NCBI RefSeq assembly: GCF_003182475.1
Contig: NZ_QGTS01000005.1
Coordinates: forward strand, 195,401 to 259,400
DNA length: 64,000 nucleotides
Direction: 5' to 3'
Source: Mangrovibacter plantisponsor
GTDB lineage: Bacteria > Pseudomonadota > Gammaproteobacteria > Enterobacterales > Enterobacteriaceae
Part shown: positions 1 through 9,291 of the stretch, piece by piece
Numbering within the stretch: the first letter of the stretch is position 1
Layout: each line of letters begins with the position of its first letter
Made by a program: the position numbers and the translations under genes
The notes under the pieces: model-generated
The model's database searches: none
The model's input: only the letters and a program-made list of their open reading frames with translations
What the model was told of the DNA's origin: nothing

Positions 1-1362
1 ACTGGGAATGCGGCATTCGACTTCTTCGTCAATATCATAGATAACCGTTAGTTTGTCGCCAAACCTGGCCTGTTCAATAGCGATATAGTCCTTGATTTGG
101 TACAACTCTTTTTTAATATCAATCAGTTCGTCATCCGTTAATTCCAGGTTATACCGCAGGTAACGGGACAAGTTAATAATTAACTGGCGGGCGGTATCCG
201 GATTCAGACGAATTGATGACGAAATGGCATTAAGTGCATTGAATAAGAAATGCGGGTTAATTTTACTCTGCAATGCGCGCAGTTCTGCTTTATTTGCCAT
301 TTCGCGTAATTGTTCAGCGCGAGAGACTTCCAGTTGTGTTGAAATAATTTGTGATAAACCAATCGCCATTTCCTGTAATGACGAAGTGATTTGGTGAGCA
401 TGGCAGTAATAGATTTTCAGCGTGCCGGTTACAATTCCTTTTTCCCATAAAGGGATAACCAGCATAGAGTGAATCTCTGGTGTACGGTAAGCTTCATCAT
501 TGTTTTTTATTATGATTTTTCCATAACGCATTGCCTGCCGTGTGGTTGGGCTTATCTGATCATCATGTTCGTGGTAGTTATTTTCCCCCACGCCAACATA
601 AGCCAGTACCTGCTCTTTATTGGTGATGGCGACTGCATCGGCATTAATATCTGTCCGGATTATTTCACATACTTTCCGCAATGATGCTTCATTCACATGA
701 CGGAACAACGGCAGTGTCTTGTTGGCAATTTCCAGTGCCAGTTTTGCCTGGCGTGCGGCAACAGCTTCTTTTTCCCCTTCGACGCTTTGTACCAATAACA
801 CAATAAAGCCGATACAGACATTCCCCAAAATCATTGGGATGCCTATTTTGGAGACAATATCCAGCCCTAAAGATACGGATGGAGCCCATAAGACCACCAG
901 GATCATTGTCAGTGTTTCGCACAGCATTCCCCCCAGAATACCGATACGCCAGTGATTTTTCTTGGGGAAACGCACATTGATCCAACTGGAAATCAACCCG
1001 GCAAGAATACTTGTCACCAGGCAGGGAACGGAGGTAATTCCACCAATATCAATCAGGTAACGGTGAACGCCGGCAATAACACCGGTAATTATCCCCACCC
1101 AGGGGCCAAAGAGTAAACCACCAGACATGACTGCAATAATTCGCACATTCACCAGTGAGCCTTCAACAGGAACTCCGGACCAGGTACTGAACAGAGCAAA
1201 CATCGAAAACAGTGCTGTCAGTGCCAGGCGCTCTTTCGGGGTGTGGGCTGTTTTATGCAATAACTCGCGGAATAAACGCAGGCGAATCAGAAAAAACAGG
1301 CAGATAAGCATTAGTGCTGCCCGGTCGAAAACCGCCAGCAACATAGTGAATATTTCGTGCAC
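1..1362 (-). CDS. ypdA: Sensor histidine kinase YpdA (pyruvate sensor, LytS family), 3' end outside window
   Basis: Membrane-bound sensor kinase of the LytS/LytTR type; in E. coli YpdA works with response regulator YpdB and senses external pyruvate. Only the first 454 codons are in the window; the gene runs off the left edge within the ATPase region. The start is a GTG giving VHEIFTML, matching the E. coli N-terminus MHEIFNML. The N-terminal third is a block of hydrophobic segments (5TM 5TMR-LYT type), followed by a GAF-like region and the His-kinase motif [15 protein letters not shown] around residue 365. It is divergent from alaC, as in E. coli. The E. coli protein is 565 residues, so about 110 are missing here because of the window edge, not because of damage. 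Confidence 0.93.
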   Translation of the reverse strand, partial: MHEIFTMLLAVFDRAALMLICLFFLIRLRLFRELLHKTAHTPKERLALTALFSMFALFSTWSGVPVEGSLVNVRIIAVMSGGLLFGPWVGIITGVIAGVHRYLIDIGGITSVPCLVTSILAGLISSWINVRFPKKNHWRIGILGGMLCETLTMILVVLWAPSVSLGLDIVSKIGIPMILGNVCIGFIVLLVQSVEGEKEAVAARQAKLALEIANKTLPLFRHVNEASLRKVCEIIRTDINADAVAITNKEQVLAYVGVGENNYHEHDDQISPTTRQAMRYGKIIIKNNDEAYRTPEIHSMLVIPLWEKGIVTGTLKIYYCHAHQITSSLQEMAIGLSQIISTQLEVSRAEQLREMANKAELRALQSKINPHFLFNALNAISSSIRLNPDTARQLIINLSRYLRYNLELTDDELIDIKKELYQIKDYIAIEQARFGDKLTVIYDIDEEVECRIPS

Positions 1363-1672
1363 GTAAAAATCCGGAATCCAGCAGGGGAAGACCTCATGAT
1401 AAAAAACCTGGCCGGGAATAACCAGTGCAGGAGGGATGCGTTAAGTTTATGCCGCATAAATTCAGGTCATTATGCTTGTTATCTGGTTTTATAACCTGAA
1501 TATTTGCTTAATTCAGCGTTATATATAGTGCGTGGCGAATGTTGAACAGACAAACAGTGTTTTTTTCTGTGATATATCGACAAGCCAGCAAGAGAAGTGC
1601 ACTGTAAAAAGGTCGCATCAGCGGCAACGTCGCTCGGACGGTCCGGGCGCTGACGTCACTTCAGAGGATACT
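1363..1672. other. ypdA-alaC divergent intergenic region
   Basis: About 310 bp separating two divergent genes, expected to hold both promoters. An open frame in phase with alaC extends upstream to 1532, but its residues do not resemble the AlaC family and the conserved protein begins at 1673, so I treat it as leader. Visible: an 8-bp inverted repeat (ATTCAGGT near 1464 and ACCTGAAT near 1495) and an AT-rich stretch near 1520-1530 that could be a -10 region. I could not fix a promoter. Confidence 0.5.
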
Positions 1673-2911
1673 ATGGCTGATTTCAGTCCAAAACGCCGTT
1701 TTGCGCGTATCGACAGACTCCCCCCTTACGTTTTTAACATTACTGCTGAACTGAAAATGGCTGCGCGTCGGCGTGGTGAAGATATTATCGATTTCAGTAT
1801 GGGGAACCCTGATGGCGCAACCCCTGCACATATTGTTGAAAAATTATGCACGGTAGCGCAACGCCCTGATACCCACGGGTATTCCACTTCAAAAGGGATA
1901 CCCCGTTTACGTCGTGCAATCTCGCGCTGGTACCAGGACAGATACCAGGTGGATATTGACCCGGAAACAGAAGCGATTGTGACTATTGGGTCGAAAGAGG
2001 GCCTGGCGCACTTAATGATGGCAACACTGGATCTGGGTGATACGGTGCTGGTGCCAAACCCGAGCTATCCCATTCATATTTATGGTGCGGTTATTGCCGG
2101 GGCGCAGGTGCGTTCAGTACCACTGGTTGAAGGCGTTGATTTCTTCAATGAACTGGAGCGTGCGATTCGGGAAAGCTACCCTAAACCGAAGATGATTATC
2201 CTCGGCTTTCCTTCCAACCCCACAGCACAATGTGTTGAGCTGGATTTCTTCGAGAAAGTGGTGGCTCTGGCACGCCGTTACGATGTTCTGGTTGTGCACG
2301 ATCTGGCCTATGCCGATATTGTTTATGACGGCTGGAAAGCACCATCAATAATGCAGGTGCCTGGAGCCCGGGAAGTTGCTGTGGAATTTTTCACACTCTC
2401 CAAAAGCTACAATATGGCGGGTTGGCGTATTGGTTTTATGGTTGGCAATCCAGAATTGGTACATGCACTGGCACGAATTAAAAGTTACCACGACTACGGC
2501 ACCTTTACTCCACTTCAGGTAGCAGCCATTGCAGCCCTTGAGGGGGATCAAACGTGTGTGCATGAGATTGCCGAAGAATATAAGCGCCGCCGCGATGTAC
2601 TGGTGAAAGGCCTGCATGAAGCCGGGTGGATGGTAGAGTGCCCGAAGGCATCTATGTATGTCTGGGCAAAAATCCCTGAGCCTTATGCCGGGATGGGGTC
2701 GCTGGAATTTGCTAAAAAATTACTGGCAGATGCCAAAGTGTGTGTATCGCCAGGTATTGGTTTTGGTGACTATGGCGATACCCATGTGCGTTTTGCCTTG
2801 ATTGAAAATAGTGACAGGATTCGCCAGGCGGTGCGTGGCATTAAAGCAATGTTTCGTGCCGATGGCCTGTTGCCTTCTTCCCGGCACCCGGCGGCTGAAG
2901 GCGAAAAATAA
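1673..2911 (+). CDS. alaC: Glutamate-pyruvate aminotransferase AlaC
   Basis: PLP-dependent class I aminotransferase that makes alanine from pyruvate and glutamate; cytoplasmic. 412 residues, identical in length to E. coli AlaC, with near-identical blocks such as [20 protein letters not shown] at the N-terminus. The PLP-lysine lies in the segment [15 protein letters not shown], and the PLP-contacting Asn and Asp/Tyr lie in GFPSNPTAQ and HDLAYAD. The start at 1673 is chosen over the upstream in-frame codon at 1532 because it reproduces the family N-terminus ([13 protein letters not shown]) and follows a plausible ribosome site (AGAGGA, 1662-1667). A rho-independent terminator follows directly. 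Confidence 0.97.
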   Translation: MADFSPKRRFARIDRLPPYVFNITAELKMAARRRGEDIIDFSMGNPDGATPAHIVEKLCTVAQRPDTHGYSTSKGIPRLRRAISRWYQDRYQVDIDPETEAIVTIGSKEGLAHLMMATLDLGDTVLVPNPSYPIHIYGAVIAGAQVRSVPLVEGVDFFNELERAIRESYPKPKMIILGFPSNPTAQCVELDFFEKVVALARRYDVLVVHDLAYADIVYDGWKAPSIMQVPGAREVAVEFFTLSKSYNMAGWRIGFMVGNPELVHALARIKSYHDYGTFTPLQVAAIAALEGDQTCVHEIAEEYKRRRDVLVKGLHEAGWMVECPKASMYVWAKIPEPYAGMGSLEFAKKLLADAKVCVSPGIGFGDYGDTHVRFALIENSDRIRQAVRGIKAMFRADGLLPSSRHPAAEGEK

Positions 2912-2931
2912 GCGTTCATTTTCCACATAAA

Positions 2932-2960
2932 CAAAAAAGGCGCTGAGGCGCCTTTTTCTG
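2932..2960 (+). terminator. Rho-independent terminator after alaC
   Basis: A-rich run, then GGCGC-TGAG-GCGCC stem and a T run (TTTTT). The dyad with A-tract and T-tract suggests it can also stop transcription of ypdK from the other side. Confidence 0.85.
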
Positions 2961-2985
2961 TTTTACGTAACACACATTGAGAGTG

Positions 2986-3060
2986 TTATTCCACCATCAG
3001 GACAAAGGTTCCGGCCCACACCAGGATGATGACAGAAATTCCCATAAAAAAGTATTTCAC
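2986..3060 (-). CDS. ypdK: Small membrane protein YpdK
   Basis: A 24-residue protein read on the minus strand: VKYFFMGISVIILVWAGTFV followed by LMVE and TAA. E. coli has the same small gene (YpdK, 23 residues, beginning MKYFFMGISFM) at the same place downstream of alaC. It is a single hydrophobic segment with a Lys at the N-terminus, typical of single-pass small membrane proteins. The GTG start at 3060 is preceded by GGAG eight bases upstream. Function unknown. It converges on alaC and shares the terminator at 2932-2960. Conservation of frame and residues in a different species argues that it is really translated. Confidence 0.85.
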   Translation of the reverse strand: MKYFFMGISVIILVWAGTFVLMVE

Positions 3061-3506
3061 AATTGACACTCCGCGTAGTTGTAACGCTAAACAACGTTAT
3101 TAAAACGTTCTGGTAAAAAGTATAAAAGGCTCTCGTTGCCAGACTGAATAATGAGACTTTTCTTGTTGGTTCTGTTTGCTGTCTTTGGCGAAAAAGTTTC
3201 AGTATGGCCTGCCATTCGCGAGTAATGTACTGCGTAAAATAGAGGGGAGCAAGCACGTTTTGGTTGTTTTTTGTACACTCGGAGTGGTTGTGCAAAAATA
3301 TAAAAAAATAGATATTTATCAGTATATTAAGTGTTACTGATTGGCGACACTTTTTAGTTTTGTTACGTGACTAACCGTTTTTTTACGTGAGTGCCACACC
3401 CCCGGGTTAATAATGACGTTATCAGGCATTTGCCTGGTCTGCTTCGGGCATTTGCCTGGTTGAAGTGGATTCAGCGCACAATCCATTAACTCTTTTTAAG
3501 TATCAC
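3061..3506. other. Intergenic region upstream of ypdK and the chemoreceptor
   Basis: About 450 bp without a supportable gene. The open frames here are short, overlap ypdK in other frames and have no recognisable residues. It holds the ypdK promoter region (not pinned down) and a pair of 14-bp direct repeats listed separately. Confidence 0.5.
3425..3460. repeat. Two 14-bp direct repeats, each with an internal palindrome
   Basis: GGCATTTGCCTGGT occurs at 3425-3438 and again at 3447-3460, period 22 bp (about two helical turns). The core GGCATTTGCC is a dyad. The pair lies 50-80 bp upstream of the sigma-28 promoter. This could be a pair of binding sites for a regulator; none is recognised. Confidence 0.5.
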
Positions 3507-3533
3507 TAAATAATCCGTTGTAGTGACCGATAA
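3507..3533 (+). promoter_or_regulatory. Sigma-28 (FliA) promoter of the chemoreceptor gene
   Basis: TAAA at 3507-3510, then exactly 15 bases, then ACCGATAA at 3526-3533. The flagellar sigma-28 consensus is TAAA-N15-GCCGATAA, so only one base differs. It lies 38 bp upstream of the chemoreceptor start codon, the usual arrangement for class 3 flagellar genes. Confidence 0.85.
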
Positions 3534-3571
3534 CTGAGCTATTAGCGCAAAAAAAACACACAGGGGCGAGT

Positions 3572-5518
3572 ATGAGCTTGGTCAGCGGATTAAAAAATAT
3601 AAGAATTTCAAGGAAATTATATGCCGGGTTTGGTTTGGTATTGCTGCTGGTGGCTATCGCTTCTGCCCTCAGCGTGATGCGCTTTCGGGATATCACTAAT
3701 ATCTACGATAAAACAAATCTCATCTACAACATTAATATTGAGGTTTTCCAGGCAAAAATTAACCGCCTGAAGTATTTCTATTCAGGTGATGATAAAACCC
3801 GGGATATTATGGCGAAGTTTGTTACTCATGCCCGGGAATTAGTTCAGGAAGCTAAAGGCCGCCATTGGTCAGAAAAAGAAGCCGCAATGGTGGATGACCT
3901 TGGGGCACAGTTGCAGGGTTTTCAGGATAATATTACCCAGATGGGGCAGGCAACGCAGTCCTTGCGCTCGGTAAAACAACAATTAGATGATTACAATGCA
4001 AAAGATATGACGGGCGAATTTGCTCAACTGATTCGTACCCCCGTCAGTAATACTCAGGATGCTTACACCATTTATGATTTCTTGTTACTGACAGGCAGTG
4101 TGAATGACCAGGCGCTGTCATTACGCCTGAGTGGCACTGAAAGCGCCCGGGCCAAACTGGAGCAAACCTGGAAGCAGGCTGGTGAGAAGTACCAGCAATT
4201 ATCCGGAGTACTGACACCAGAACAACTTGCACCTTTCACCCGTTTATGGAAAAGCACCAGTGATTATAAAACGGTGAATGATAACTATCTCGCGGCATTT
4301 AATGGCCTGAAAGCTGCGGAAGATAATGTGAAAACATCCGGTGATAAAAGCAGTGCCATCGTTAAACAGCTTATTGCGTCTGTCAAAGTTCAAAACGATA
4401 AACTGGCATACGGCTCAGCCAGTACTACCCTGGTCATTGGGCTTATCGCTATTTTGATTGGCATTTTCGTCACCTGGTATATTACCCGGCAGATAACGCG
4501 CCCGGTTGTACATAACCTGTCATTGGCTCAGCGTATTGCCAGCGGGGATCTCAGTGCGACAATTCAGCCAGGCAGTAATGATGAACTGGGTAAACTGACC
4601 AGCGCTATGGGGCAAATGAATACACGCCTGCGCACCATGATAAGTGAAGTGCGTAATAGTGTGTTGTCTGTGACACGTTCGGCAAGCGCCATTGCTGAAG
4701 GCAATACTGATTTGTCTGCCCGCACGGAACAGCAGTCTGCTGCAGTTGTGGAAACGGCTGCCAGTATGGAACAACTGACCTCAACAGTACGTAATAACGC
4801 AGACAACGCCCGCCATGCCAGCCAGATTGCCGCTGAGGCAACGACTAATGCCGTGCAGGGTGGGGAAGTGGTGCGCAATGTCGTCAGCACTATGGCGGAT
4901 ATCTCCTCCAGCTCGAAGAAAATTTCGGATATCACTGCGGTAATCAACAGTATTGCGTTCCAGACCAATATTCTGGCGTTGAACGCGGCAGTTGAAGCCG
5001 CCCGGGCTGGTGAACAGGGCCGTGGGTTTGCGGTAGTGGCCAGTGAAGTGCGTAGCCTCTCTCAGCGTAGTTCTCAGGCGGCAAAAGATATTGCCACACT
5101 CATTGATGAATCGGTCAGCCGCATTAATACCGGCAGTTCGCTGGTGGCGAAGGCCGGGGATAACATGGAGCAGATCGTTACATCGGTACGCCGGGTGAAT
5201 GACATCATTAGCGAAATTTCCTCTGCTTCTGAAGAGCAAAGCCGTGGGATTGCCCAGATTGCTCAGGCAATTTCCGAGCTGGATACCACCACGCAGCAGA
5301 ATGCCTCTTTGGTGATGGAGTCATCCAGTGCTGCCAATGCGCTGGAAGAGCAGGCGGTTCTGCTGGAGCAACTGGTGGCTAGCTTCCGCCTTGGGGAAAT
5401 GAATGAGCCAGCCCATTCTCATGCATTGCCTGGCCGGAGCGCAAATCGTCTGCCATCGCCGGGAAATATCCGCTCCGAAACGACGCTCACTAATGACGAG
5501 GGTTGGACAACGTTCTGA
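3572..5518 (+). CDS. Methyl-accepting chemotaxis protein
   Basis: Transmembrane chemoreceptor, 648 residues. Order: TM1 about 14-34, a periplasmic all-helical region of about 250 residues (35-283), TM2 about 284-306, HAMP, then the cytoplasmic methylation helices and the hairpin tip with [20 protein letters not shown]. The protein ends GWTTF, which fits the xWxxF pentapeptide that tethers CheR and CheB in Tsr and Tar (NWETF). The periplasmic region is about 100 residues longer than in Tar/Tsr; its size and helicity fit the helical bimodular (HBM) class, which is an inference. Ligand unknown. It is not at this place in E. coli, so it is accessory; a sigma-28 promoter lies just upstream and the start follows an AGGGGCGAG ribosome site. 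Confidence 0.93.
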   Translation: MSLVSGLKNIRISRKLYAGFGLVLLLVAIASALSVMRFRDITNIYDKTNLIYNINIEVFQAKINRLKYFYSGDDKTRDIMAKFVTHARELVQEAKGRHWSEKEAAMVDDLGAQLQGFQDNITQMGQATQSLRSVKQQLDDYNAKDMTGEFAQLIRTPVSNTQDAYTIYDFLLLTGSVNDQALSLRLSGTESARAKLEQTWKQAGEKYQQLSGVLTPEQLAPFTRLWKSTSDYKTVNDNYLAAFNGLKAAEDNVKTSGDKSSAIVKQLIASVKVQNDKLAYGSASTTLVIGLIAILIGIFVTWYITRQITRPVVHNLSLAQRIASGDLSATIQPGSNDELGKLTSAMGQMNTRLRTMISEVRNSVLSVTRSASAIAEGNTDLSARTEQQSAAVVETAASMEQLTSTVRNNADNARHASQIAAEATTNAVQGGEVVRNVVSTMADISSSSKKISDITAVINSIAFQTNILALNAAVEAARAGEQGRGFAVVASEVRSLSQRSSQAAKDIATLIDESVSRINTGSSLVAKAGDNMEQIVTSVRRVNDIISEISSASEEQSRGIAQIAQAISELDTTTQQNASLVMESSSAANALEEQAVLLEQLVASFRLGEMNEPAHSHALPGRSANRLPSPGNIRSETTLTNDEGWTTF

Positions 5519-5538
5519 TAAGCATTAAACCTGATTAA

Positions 5539-5578
5539 GACAGGGTAGTAAGGAAATTATTACTGCCCTGTCCGTTTC
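5539..5578 (+). terminator. Terminator after the chemoreceptor gene
   Basis: Stem GACAGGGTAGTAA / TTACTGCCCTGTC with one G-U pair, loop of about 9 bases, followed by a weak T-rich stretch (CGTTTCT). It is 20 bp after the stop codon. Confidence 0.65.
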
Positions 5579-5764
5579 TATTAAGGAAATTCTGTATTCC
5601 CCCTCACATCCCGAATGAGCCTGGCTTCTGGACGCCAGCATAATCTGCTATTGTCACTCCCTGATATTTATTTTTTGCTTTTCATCCGGCCACTGGCGGC
5701 TTGGTAATTCTGTGAAAGTTCCTATTAAACAGATGGAAAGCCCGGTATTACCCAGAAGGCATCA

Positions 5765-6199
5765 ATGAAATTTACAACCCTGTCAGACGATGAAGTGGTG
5801 GCTGAACTATGCCGCCGTATCAAGGAAACCCGTATTTCTCAACGCCTGTCGCAAATTGAGCTTGCCAGTCGCGCGCAAGTAGGGATTGCGACAATTAAGC
5901 GTGTGGAGCAGGGGGGAGCAGTCACGCTGACCACGTTGATAGGGATTCTGCGGGCACTGGACCGGCTTCACCAACTGGAGTCCGTTCTGTTCGATTCAGA
6001 GGTACGCGGGTTTAATGCAGAACTGCATCCTGCTGAGGCTCGCCCGCCACAACGCATCCGCAAAAAAACCGCCACAGTGGCTGAGCCCGATATGCCCGGC
6101 AAAGAAAAGGATGGTGGGAAAAAAATGAATGAGTGGTATGCGACAGCCATGGAGAATAGTGTCGTCTGGCCGGTGCACTGGCCAGACGAAAAGAAATAA
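5765..6199 (+). CDS. Xre-family (HipB-like) DNA-binding protein, orphan
   Basis: 144 residues. Residues 12-70 form a helix-turn-helix of the Xre/Cro type: RIKETRISQRLSQIELASRA, VGIATIKRVEQG, then TLTTLIGILRALDRL. This layout resembles HipB antitoxin-type regulators. The C-terminal half (about 85-144) is polar, Lys/Pro rich and probably disordered. HipB-like genes are normally followed by a hipA kinase; here the next gene converges (sdaB) and no hipA is present, so this is either an orphan or an independent regulator. The start at 5765 follows AGAAGG. A perfect hairpin (6163-6188) overlaps the last codons. It may regulate the neighbouring sdaC-sdaB or chemoreceptor genes, but nothing in the sequence proves that. 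Confidence 0.75.
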   Translation: MKFTTLSDDEVVAELCRRIKETRISQRLSQIELASRAQVGIATIKRVEQGGAVTLTTLIGILRALDRLHQLESVLFDSEVRGFNAELHPAEARPPQRIRKKTATVAEPDMPGKEKDGGKKMNEWYATAMENSVVWPVHWPDEKK

Positions 6200-6208
6200 C
6201 CTTGTGGT

Positions 6209-7576
6209 TTATGCCTCGCAAAGGGCAACTTTTATTGCCAGCCCTCCGAGGGCTGTTTCCCGGTATTTGGCATTCATGTCTTTACCGGTTTCGTACATGG
6301 TTTCGATAACTTTATCCAGCGACACCCGGGGGACACTGGTGCGCAGCATTGCCATGCTGGCGGCGTTAATGGCTTTTACCGCGGCAATGGCGTTACGCTC
6401 AATACAGGGAACCTGCACCTGGCCCGCAACCGGGTCGCAGGTAAGGCCCAGGTTATGCTCCATACCTATTTCCGCTGCATTACAAACTTTTTCCGGGCTG
6501 CCACCCAGTAATTCGGCAAGACCGGCAGAGGCCATAGAGCAGGCAACACCGATTTCCCCCTGACAACCTACTTCTGCACCAGAAATTGACGCATTCATTT
6601 TGTACAAGATCCCCACGGCACCGGCGGCCAGAAAATAACGCAGCGTGAGTTCCGGTGTGAGTGGCTGAATAAAGTGATCGTAGTACGCCAGCACGGCGGG
6701 GATAATGCCACATGCCCCATTAGTTGGGGCCGTAACAACGCGCCCACCTGCAGCATTTTCCTCGCCCACCGCCATGGCGAACATATTCACCCAGTCCATT
6801 GCCCTGATAGCATCCGGGCGGATACTTTCGCCGGGAGACAATACACGGTGTAAAGCTGAAGCACGGCGAGGTACGCGCAGAGGCCCGGGCAATACCCCTT
6901 CAGTACGTATTCCCCGCTCTATCGCCTGGCGCATGGTATCCCACAACTGTGTCACCCGTTCTTCCACGGCAGCACGCCCGTATAATGCACTTTCGTTTTG
7001 CATCATAACGGCGGAAATCGACAGACCATTGGTATGGCAGGTTTCCAGTAAATTGTTTGCTGAGTAAAACGGAAATGGCACGACTACTTCATCCCGTTGT
7101 TGCTGGCCAAACTCCGCTTCACTGACCACAAAACCACCGCCCACGGAGTACCAGGTTTTGTGATACAACCGGTGCGGGCCATCCCATGCCGTGAATGTCA
7201 GCCCATTTTCGTGCAGTGGCAGGCGGCGGTCATGAAAATTGAGAACCAGTTCCGGGGTAAACTGCATACCCGTTTTGTCTGAAACTGGCAGTTTGCCTGT
7301 TTCATTCACTCCACGAATAAATACCGGAATGGCATCAATATCCACGGTTTCTGGTTTATTCCCGGCAAGCCCCATAATGATGGCGATATCCGTATGGTGA
7401 CCTTTCCCTGTCAGAGATAAAGACCCATAAATATCGACCTCTATCTTGCGTGTCAGCGGCATTAAATCTTGTTCGATTATTTCATCAATAAACAAGTTGC
7501 CTGCTACCATTGGCCCAACGGTGTGGGAGCTTGAAGGGCCAATACCAGGTTTGAATATACTGAAAATACTGATCAT
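6209..7576 (-). CDS. sdaB: L-serine ammonia-lyase (iron-sulfur L-serine dehydratase, SdaB type)
   Basis: Deaminates L-serine to pyruvate and ammonia using a [4Fe-4S] cluster; cytoplasmic. 455 residues, the single-chain form. The N-terminal beta domain begins MISIFSIFKPGIGPSSSHTV; the alpha domain carries NGACGIIPAVLAYYD, the GCQGE motif and CDPVAGQVQVPCIERN, whose cysteines belong to the cluster-binding set. It is near-identical in pattern to E. coli SdaB and TdcG; I use sdaB because of the sdaC partner. It is transcribed with sdaC (17-bp gap) with a GGAGG ribosome site. In E. coli sdaCB lies elsewhere, so this copy in the alaC-argW interval is accessory or relocated. It is convergent with the Xre gene, nine bases apart. 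Confidence 0.92.
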   Translation of the reverse strand: MISIFSIFKPGIGPSSSHTVGPMVAGNLFIDEIIEQDLMPLTRKIEVDIYGSLSLTGKGHHTDIAIIMGLAGNKPETVDIDAIPVFIRGVNETGKLPVSDKTGMQFTPELVLNFHDRRLPLHENGLTFTAWDGPHRLYHKTWYSVGGGFVVSEAEFGQQQRDEVVVPFPFYSANNLLETCHTNGLSISAVMMQNESALYGRAAVEERVTQLWDTMRQAIERGIRTEGVLPGPLRVPRRASALHRVLSPGESIRPDAIRAMDWVNMFAMAVGEENAAGGRVVTAPTNGACGIIPAVLAYYDHFIQPLTPELTLRYFLAAGAVGILYKMNASISGAEVGCQGEIGVACSMASAGLAELLGGSPEKVCNAAEIGMEHNLGLTCDPVAGQVQVPCIERNAIAAVKAINAASMAMLRTSVPRVSLDKVIETMYETGKDMNAKYRETALGGLAIKVALCEA

Positions 7577-7593
7577 AAGGGGCCTCCAGCCAG

Positions 7594-8871
7594 TTATTTC
7601 ACCAGGTCAAACAGAATGGCCGACATCGCAATCAGCCCAACCAGTACAACGAAAATATTCGACAGTTTCCCACTGTATTTACGCATTGCCGGCACTTTAT
7701 GAATGGCATACATCGGCATCAGGAACAGCAACATGGCAATAACTGGCCCACCCAGTGTTTCTATCATGCCTAAAATACTGGGGTTCAGAGTGGCAACTGC
7801 CCAGGTACTCAGCAGCATAAACAGAGCAGTAAAACGGGATAAGCGTGTTGGTTCAATAGTGCGGCCACGGCTGCGTAATTGTTTAATTACCAGGCCATTA
7901 AAGCCTTCACTGGCACCAATATAATGGCCCAGAAAAGATTTGGTGATGGCGACAAATGCAATAATCGGTGCAGACCAGGCAATCAATGGGTTATTAAAAT
8001 GGTTCGCCAGGTAAGAGAGGATCGAAATATTCTGTGCTTTAGCTTGCGCCAGGTTTTCCGGGCTAAGACTAAGTACACAGCTGAACACAAAAAACATCAC
8101 GGTGATGACCATCATAATATGTGCACAGCAAAGAATTTTGGTACATTTACTCTCAGCCTGATCACCATATTCTTCACGCTTGGCAACAGCAAAAGCGGAG
8201 ATAATCGGCGAATGGTTAAATGAGAACACCATAACGGGAATCGCCAGCCACATAGTCATCCATAAACCATGCCCGGAAACACTGGATGTCATGCTATGGA
8301 AAATGGCTCCGTTCCAGCCTGGAACCAGGTAGAGGGCCAGTACCATCAAGGTTGCCACAAACGGGAATACCAGAATACTCATAGCACGAACAATAAACTT
8401 CTCCCCCAGGCGCACAATAGTCATTAACCCTATGATTAATATCAGGGCAAGCAGGGCACGCGGTGGTGAAGGTAAGTGAAGTTGGTGAACAATAAAGCTG
8501 TCTACCGTATTAGTGATGGCAACACTATAAACTAATAAAATAGGATAAATAGCAAAGAAATACAGCAGAGTGATAATTTTCCCGGCACCACAACCAAAGT
8601 GCTCTTCAACGACTTCGGTGATATCTTCACCCGGTTTTTTACCGGATAAAACAAAACGACACAAACCACGGTGAGCAAAAAACGTCATTGGGAAAGCAAG
8701 TAATGCCATAAATATCAGTGGGAGAAGCCCACCGATACCGGCATTAATCGGCAGGAACAACACACCTGCACCAATTGCTGTGCCATATAATCCGAGCATC
8801 CAGATAGTGTCTGTTTTCCGCCATGCCCTGTTTTTATCTGTATAAATTGTCGCCGTTTGAATTGTATCCAT
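7594..8871 (-). CDS. sdaC: Serine transporter SdaC (HAAAP family)
   Basis: Inner-membrane proton/serine symporter of the hydroxy/aromatic amino acid permease family; 425 residues with about 11 hydrophobic segments. Diagnostic stretches include AWRKTDTIWMLGLYGTAIGA, GAGVLFLPINAG, SGKKPGEDITEVVEEHFG and FSFNHSPIISAFAVAKREEY, all shared with E. coli SdaC (429 residues). The threonine permease TdcC and YhaO/DlsT are related alternatives; the adjoining sdaB favours serine. First gene of the sdaC-sdaB unit, start preceded by GAGG seven bases upstream. Together the two proteins import serine and convert it to pyruvate. Confidence 0.9.
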   Translation of the reverse strand: MDTIQTATIYTDKNRAWRKTDTIWMLGLYGTAIGAGVLFLPINAGIGGLLPLIFMALLAFPMTFFAHRGLCRFVLSGKKPGEDITEVVEEHFGCGAGKIITLLYFFAIYPILLVYSVAITNTVDSFIVHQLHLPSPPRALLALILIIGLMTIVRLGEKFIVRAMSILVFPFVATLMVLALYLVPGWNGAIFHSMTSSVSGHGLWMTMWLAIPVMVFSFNHSPIISAFAVAKREEYGDQAESKCTKILCCAHIMMVITVMFFVFSCVLSLSPENLAQAKAQNISILSYLANHFNNPLIAWSAPIIAFVAITKSFLGHYIGASEGFNGLVIKQLRSRGRTIEPTRLSRFTALFMLLSTWAVATLNPSILGMIETLGGPVIAMLLFLMPMYAIHKVPAMRKYSGKLSNIFVVLVGLIAMSAILFDLVK

Positions 8872-9291
8872 AATAATCCTCAGTGGATATTAATTATCCA
8901 ATTTTTATAAGGTAAAGAAAAAAGATGTACTTCGTTTTTATGGCGGCAAATTTATAGTATTGCTGCGTGGTGGTTAATGTGGGGGATCACATTATCCTGT
9001 ATTGAAAAAAAATTTTAAAGGATGAAAAATGATGCGTTAAAGAAATGGAGGGTTAAGGGATGAATCTTAATGCCTAATATAGATACAGTAAGAAAGTAAT
9101 TACCGGTTAAATAACGAATATCTTATAATAAAGCACAATGTATGCGCAGGATCAATATACTATTCCTGAGTAGTATGCCAGATGAATATTGTTGTTATGA
9201 AAAGAGCAAAAGCTAAGGGCGAGTATTGTGCTCTGGTGCTTATACATGCACTTGTAGCTGTTCAGACTATGAGCAGAGCAAGAAGGATAAC
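8872..9291. other. sdaC upstream region and argW 3' flank
   Basis: About 420 bp, AT rich, no gene seen. It should contain the sdaC promoter. An 18-bp dyad AATGTG-GGGGAT-CACATT sits at 8976-8993, about 105 bp upstream of sdaC; its arms look like a CRP half-site pair, but the spacing is two bases too short. No second copy of the argW 3' end (an att scar) was seen here. Confidence 0.5.

Noticed and set aside
1532-1672. 47-codon N-terminal extension of AlaC
   Set aside because: The family N-terminus begins at 1673 with a suitable ribosome site; the extension does not resemble any AlaC.
8976-8993. CRP site upstream of sdaC
   Set aside because: The TGTG and CACA halves are separated by 6 bases, not the 8 that CRP needs; kept only as an unexplained dyad.
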